A DNA stretch of 9,220 bases from CADEEN01 sp031389585 (GTDB lineage: Bacteria; Pseudomonadota; Gammaproteobacteria; Burkholderiales; Burkholderiaceae_C). The translations under genes and the position numbers were made by a program. Positions within the stretch are counted from its first letter, which is position 1, and each line of letters begins with the position of its first letter. Of the stretch, positions 6,867 to 9,220 are shown piece by piece. The stretch lies in the NCBI GenBank assembly GCA_031389585.1, contig JANMSS010000202.1, positions 1-9,220 of the forward strand, written 5' to 3'. The notes under the pieces were generated by a model. That model made no database searches, was not told the DNA's origin, and worked only from the letters and a program-made list of their open reading frames with translations.

Positions 6867-7019
6867 CAGGCCGCTGGCGCTGTCAGCTCGGGCGGCAGCG
6901 GCAGGGCCCTGATCGCCCGCGCCAGCTTGCCCAGGCGCGCCCCGTCGGCAAACGCCTCGCGCCGCCGAGCGCTAGCAGCAGACCGTCGGCGACGACCGCC
7001 GCAACACACCCGCGCACGC
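6867..7019. other. Convergent intergenic stretch, nothing firm seen
   Basis: This 153-base gap separates the ends of the ice-binding-like gene (plus) and the exported protein (minus). It contains GC-rich partial inverted repeats but no stem followed by a T run, so I do not call a terminator. Open frames on the minus strand here lack a convincing start or family signature. Confidence 0.4.
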
Positions 7020-7496
7020 CTAGGTGGTCCATCGACCGACCGTCACGAACGCGCGAACGGTCGCCGAGTACTGCCAGCAGACAGCACTCGTCGGTTCGAC
7101 GAAACCGCAGATGACGCTCGACGACCCCTCCGGCTTGATGCCGCCCAGCACTGTCTGGGTCTCGCGCAGGCCGCCATCGAGCTGCCTGGCTTCGGCCGGC
7201 GTGTAGCAGGACAGGTCGGCTGGGCCGACAAACCGCGCGAGTTCGATGGCCTGGTCGTGCCATCCGAGGACCAGAAAGCGACCGCCGCCGCTGGGTAATG
7301 GCACGGCCACCGCGTAGACGCCCGCACGCTCGACACCGGCCCGCACGGGGCACCAGCGCGAGATTGACGCAGTGATTCTCGCCGCGCCGGCCAACGCCGC
7401 CAGGTCCGGAGGCATTGCGGCTGCCGCGCCCGCGGCGTTGGCCAGCGCCGCGGCTACGCAGACCGCGACCATTGGCGCCGCGCTTGGGCGCATCAT
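7020..7496 (-). CDS. Exported protein of unknown function
   Basis: This protein is 158 residues from ATG 7496; an ATG at 7493 is equally possible. The frame is open to 7790, but that part overlaps the divergent DUF1223 gene, so I reject it. The N-terminus is a signal peptide (MMRPSAAPMVAVCVAAALANA, cleavage near AAA-MPP). The mature domain looks compact, with alternating strands: RITASISRWCPV, VYAVAVPLPSGGGRFLVLGW, FVGPADLSCYTPAEARQL, SSSVICGFVEPTSAVCWQYS and AFVTVGRWTT. The four mature cysteines (in RWC, LSC, VIC and VCW) suggest up to two disulfides, consistent with a periplasmic location. I do not recognise a named family. It is transcribed divergently from the DUF1223 gene across a 94-base gap. 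Confidence 0.75.
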   Translation of the reverse strand: MMRPSAAPMVAVCVAAALANAAGAAAAMPPDLAALAGAARITASISRWCPVRAGVERAGVYAVAVPLPSGGGRFLVLGWHDQAIELARFVGPADLSCYTPAEARQLDGGLRETQTVLGGIKPEGSSSVICGFVEPTSAVCWQYSATVRAFVTVGRWTT

Positions 7497-7590
7497 CGGG
7501 TGCGAAGGTCGGTCATGGCCAGGCCAGTTTGCCACGCGTGTCAGGACCGGCCGCTCCACGCGACAAAAGGGCTCCCTGCCAGGAGCCGCC
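7497..7590. promoter_or_regulatory. Divergent promoter region between two exported-protein genes
   Basis: These 94 bases separate the starts of the minus-strand exported protein and the plus-strand DUF1223 gene, so promoters for both must lie here or inside the neighbouring genes. I see no clear consensus -35/-10 pair or operator. The right end holds a hairpin described separately. Confidence 0.5.
7570..7587 (+). promoter_or_regulatory. Hairpin covering the ribosome binding site of the DUF1223 gene
   Basis: GGCTCC (7570-7575) and GGAGCC (7582-7587) form a perfect 6-bp stem with a 6-base loop. The Shine-Dalgarno AGGAG (7581-7585) lies almost entirely in the 3' arm, three bases from the ATG at 7591. 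Folding would hide the ribosome binding site. Whether it regulates translation is unknown. Confidence 0.45.
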
Positions 7591-8310
7591 ATGAACCCGA
7601 CCGTTCGCAATGTCTTGTTGTTTCCCCTGGCCGCTGCCATCGGAACCACCGCCGCGCTGGCCCAGACCTGCGAGCTGCGTGCGAGCGCCCAGCCGCCTGC
7701 CGTCGTCGAGCTGTATACGTCGGAGGGCTGCAGTTCGTGTCCACCCGCGGACCGCTGGCTGTCGACGCTGAAAGGCCGCAGCGATGTCATCGCCCTGGCC
7801 TTTCATGTGAACTACTGGGACCGCCTGGGCTGGCCCGACCGCTTCGCCACGCCAGCAATCACCGAGCGCCAGCACCTGCTGGCACAGAGCAGCGGCTCGA
7901 GCTATGTCTACACGCCCCAGGTCATGCACAACGGCCGCGACATGCGCCAATGGAGCGGCGCGTCGCTGAGCCGCCTGCCCGCGAGCAAGGTGGCCCTGAC
8001 CTTGAAGCGCGAGGGCAACACCGTGAGCGCCAGCGTCGGCGCGAGCAGCGGGCGACTGGCGGGCTACTGGGCCGTGCTCGAAGACGGCCACAGCAGCCGC
8101 GTCAAGGCGGGCGAAAACGCCGGCGAGACGCTCAAGCACGACCATGTCGTCACTGCCTACAAGCCGCTCGACGCCTGGACCGCAGGCGACGCCGCCAAGA
8201 CCTTCACCTTGGACCTGCCGGCCGCCACGGCGGCCACGCGACGCGTCGTGTTTGTGGTCACCGATGCAGCCAGCCAGCGGCCCATGCAGGCGCTCGCGCT
8301 GGCCTGCTGA
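7591..8310 (+). CDS. DUF1223-family exported thioredoxin-like protein
   Basis: This 239-residue protein starts at ATG 7591, with AGGAG at 7581-7585. The frame is open back to 7372, but that part overlaps the divergent gene. The signal peptide is NVLLFPLAAAIGTTAALAQ, with cleavage likely after ALA near residue 24. The DUF1223 domain follows: VVELYTSEGCSSCPPADRWL (39-58), carrying a thioredoxin-like CxxC at Cys47/Cys50, then ALAFHVNYWDRLGWPDRF and YVYTPQVMHNGR. The second half (LTLKREGNTVSASVG to VVFVVTDAASQRPMQALALA) is beta-rich, as in the family. DUF1223 proteins are periplasmic or secreted; no reaction has been settled to my knowledge. The CxxC suggests thiol redox chemistry or metal binding. 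Cys27 and the C-terminal Cys239 are extra cysteines that could pair. Confidence 0.92.
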   Translation: MNPTVRNVLLFPLAAAIGTTAALAQTCELRASAQPPAVVELYTSEGCSSCPPADRWLSTLKGRSDVIALAFHVNYWDRLGWPDRFATPAITERQHLLAQSSGSSYVYTPQVMHNGRDMRQWSGASLSRLPASKVALTLKREGNTVSASVGASSGRLAGYWAVLEDGHSSRVKAGENAGETLKHDHVVTAYKPLDAWTAGDAAKTFTLDLPAATAATRRVVFVVTDAASQRPMQALALAC

Positions 8311-8346
8311 CTAAGGCCAGCGCCGGGCCGCTCCCAAGGGCCGCGA

Positions 8347-8366
8347 AGGGACCCCTGACGGTCCCT
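8347..8366. terminator. Possible transcription-end hairpin between convergent genes
   Basis: AGGGACC (8347-8353) and GGTCCCT (8360-8366) form a perfect 7-bp stem with a 6-base loop. It lies between the ends of the DUF1223 gene (8310) and the MoaD-like gene (8403), where a bidirectional terminator would be expected. No T run follows on either strand, so it may instead be a processing or stability element. Confidence 0.35.
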
Positions 8367-8402
8367 GGGGGCGCGAGCGAAGCGAGCTTGGAGCTGTCGC
8401 AT

Positions 8403-8660
8403 TCAGCCACCGCTCAGGGCCTGGACGATCTGCAGCGACTCGGTCGGCCCGAGCGGCCGCGCCAGGTCGAAGGTCGCTGCGCCGTCGACGAAGAAGCGCA
8501 TGTTGGCGCGCATGCGGTCCTGCTCGTCGATCATGCGAAAGCGAATCCCCGGGTACTGGCGCTCCAGGTCGTCGAGCACCGCGCCGACCGTCGAACCCTC
8601 GGCCTGGACCCACGACTTCCCGGTGTAGGAATGCAAGGCACTCGGGATCAATACCCTCAT
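8403..8660 (-). CDS. MoaD/ThiS-family small sulfur-carrier-like protein
   Basis: This is an 85-residue protein starting at ATG 8660. The frame extends upstream to 8933, but that part lies antisense-phase within the BNR gene and is rejected. The ubiquitin-like pattern is clear: a first strand MRVLIPSALHSYTG, a helix TVGAVLDDLERQYPG, strands MRFFVDG and ESLQIVQAL, and the C-terminal Gly-Gly (LSGG) that is adenylated and thiocarboxylated in MoaD, ThiS and CysO. Length is typical. Its ATG overlaps the stop codon of the BNR-repeat gene (ATGA at 8657-8660 on the minus strand), implying translational coupling. No molybdopterin, thiamine or cysteine-synthesis genes are visible nearby, so the pathway is open. 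It should not be named moaD on this evidence alone. Confidence 0.88.
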   Translation of the reverse strand: MRVLIPSALHSYTGKSWVQAEGSTVGAVLDDLERQYPGIRFRMIDEQDRMRANMRFFVDGAATFDLARPLGPTESLQIVQALSGG

Positions 8661-9220
8661 CGCAATTCGGCCACCTCCACGGCGTAGATTTCCGGCAGGT
8701 GCCGCGCGATGCAGGCCCAGCGCGCCCCCTCGTTGCGGCTGGCCCAGAGCTCGCCGCTGGTGGTGCCCAGGTACAGGCCGAGCGGATCGTGCGCATCCGC
8801 ACTCATGGCCTGGCGCTTCACGGTCCACCAGGCCTGGCTCGGCGGCAGCCCCGTGTCCTGGCGTTGCCAGGTCTTGCCGGCGTTGCGCGTCACATAGGCC
8901 GCCGGTTTGCCGCCGGGGCTCGTGCGCGGCCACACATCGGCGGCGTCCATCGGAAAGACCCAGGCCGTGTCGGCGTCGCGCGGGTGCACGACCATCGGAA
9001 AGCCGACGTCACCGACGCTTTTGGGCATCTTCTTGCCGATGCGCACCCACTCGTCGGAGGGCTGGTCCAGGCGGTAGATGCCGCAGTGGTTCTGTTGGTA
9101 GAGGCGGTCGGGCCGGCTCGGGCACAGGCGCACGCAGTGCGGGTCGTGGAAGGTGATGGTCGAGGGGTCGAAGCCTCCGACCACCTCCATCCCCTTGACC
9201 AGCGAGCGAAAGCTGCGCCC
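8657..9220 (-). CDS. BNR-repeat / sialidase-like beta-propeller protein, C-terminal part
   Basis: The frame is open to the right edge (GRSFRSLVKGMEVVGGF at the edge), so the start lies outside; the last 187 residues are visible. The repeat pattern is that of BNR/Asp-box or WD40/YVTN-like propellers: CGIYRLDQPSDEWVRIGKK, AYVTRNAGKTWQRQDTGLPP and LYLGTTSGELWASRNEGARW. The Asp-box aspartate is replaced by Asn in both TRNAGKTW and SRNEGARW, a change often seen in such repeats. Annotators commonly call such proteins exo-alpha-sialidase or glycosyl hydrolase, but no catalytic sialidase residues are seen in this part, so I would not assign that activity. It overlaps the following MoaD-like gene by 4 bases. 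I see no membrane segment in the visible portion. Confidence 0.8.
   Translation of the reverse strand, partial: GRSFRSLVKGMEVVGGFDPSTITFHDPHCVRLCPSRPDRLYQQNHCGIYRLDQPSDEWVRIGKKMPKSVGDVGFPMVVHPRDADTAWVFPMDAADVWPRTSPGGKPAAYVTRNAGKTWQRQDTGLPPSQAWWTVKRQAMSADAHDPLGLYLGTTSGELWASRNEGARWACIARHLPEIYAVEVAELR

Noticed and set aside
6788..7009. Possible minus-strand gene fragment with LGKLARAIRALPLPPEL, joinable by frameshift to another frame ending in DGLLLALGGAR
   Set aside because: No start, no known family and an arbitrary frameshift are needed; it partly overlaps the PEP-CTERM tail of the ice-binding-like gene on the other strand.
1..9220. CRISPR array, tRNA/rRNA genes, insertion sequences, phage or defence genes
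   Set aside because: No spaced direct repeats, cloverleaf sequence, transposase motifs or terminal inverted repeats were seen on reading both strands.

Overview
The window is GC-rich with dense third-position G/C coding and carries a PEP-CTERM sorting signal, TRAP-transporter-linked catabolic genes and several small secreted proteins. Together these suggest a betaproteobacterium of the order Burkholderiales (Comamonadaceae or Rubrivivax/Leptothrix-like). That placement is inferred from gene content and protein style; no rRNA or tRNA is present to confirm it.

Layout, left to right. (1) Positions 1-2013, plus strand: the end of a TRAP-transporter fused permease, a DapA/N-acetylneuraminate-lyase-superfamily protein and an RraA/HMG-aldolase-family protein. 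They are closely spaced and look like one operon for uptake and cleavage of an organic acid. A small secreted SH3-like protein follows (2051-2611). (2) Positions 2596-4744, minus strand: a BaiN/HI0933-type flavoprotein followed by a class I methyltransferase-like protein, read as a two-gene unit. It converges on, and overlaps by 16 bp, the SH3-like gene. (3) Positions 4892-5271, plus strand: a decayed anti-sigma-factor gene, N-terminally and internally deleted and frameshifted. (4) Positions 5496-6866, plus strand: a small exported protein of unknown function and a PEP-CTERM-anchored ice-binding-like (DUF3494) protein. (5) Positions 7020-8310: a divergent pair of exported proteins, one unknown (minus) and one DUF1223 thioredoxin-like (plus); a hairpin covers the ribosome binding site of the latter. 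(6) Positions 8403-9220, minus strand: the end of a BNR-repeat (sialidase-like) protein overlapping a MoaD/ThiS-type small protein by 4 bp.

The best candidate for uncharacterised biochemistry is the TRAP / DapA-like / RraA-like unit: the DapA-like enzyme keeps the Schiff-base lysine but has lost the other catalytic residues of dihydrodipicolinate synthase. The BNR + MoaD-like coupled pair is the next candidate. No CRISPR array, insertion sequence, tRNA, rRNA or complete mobile element was seen.
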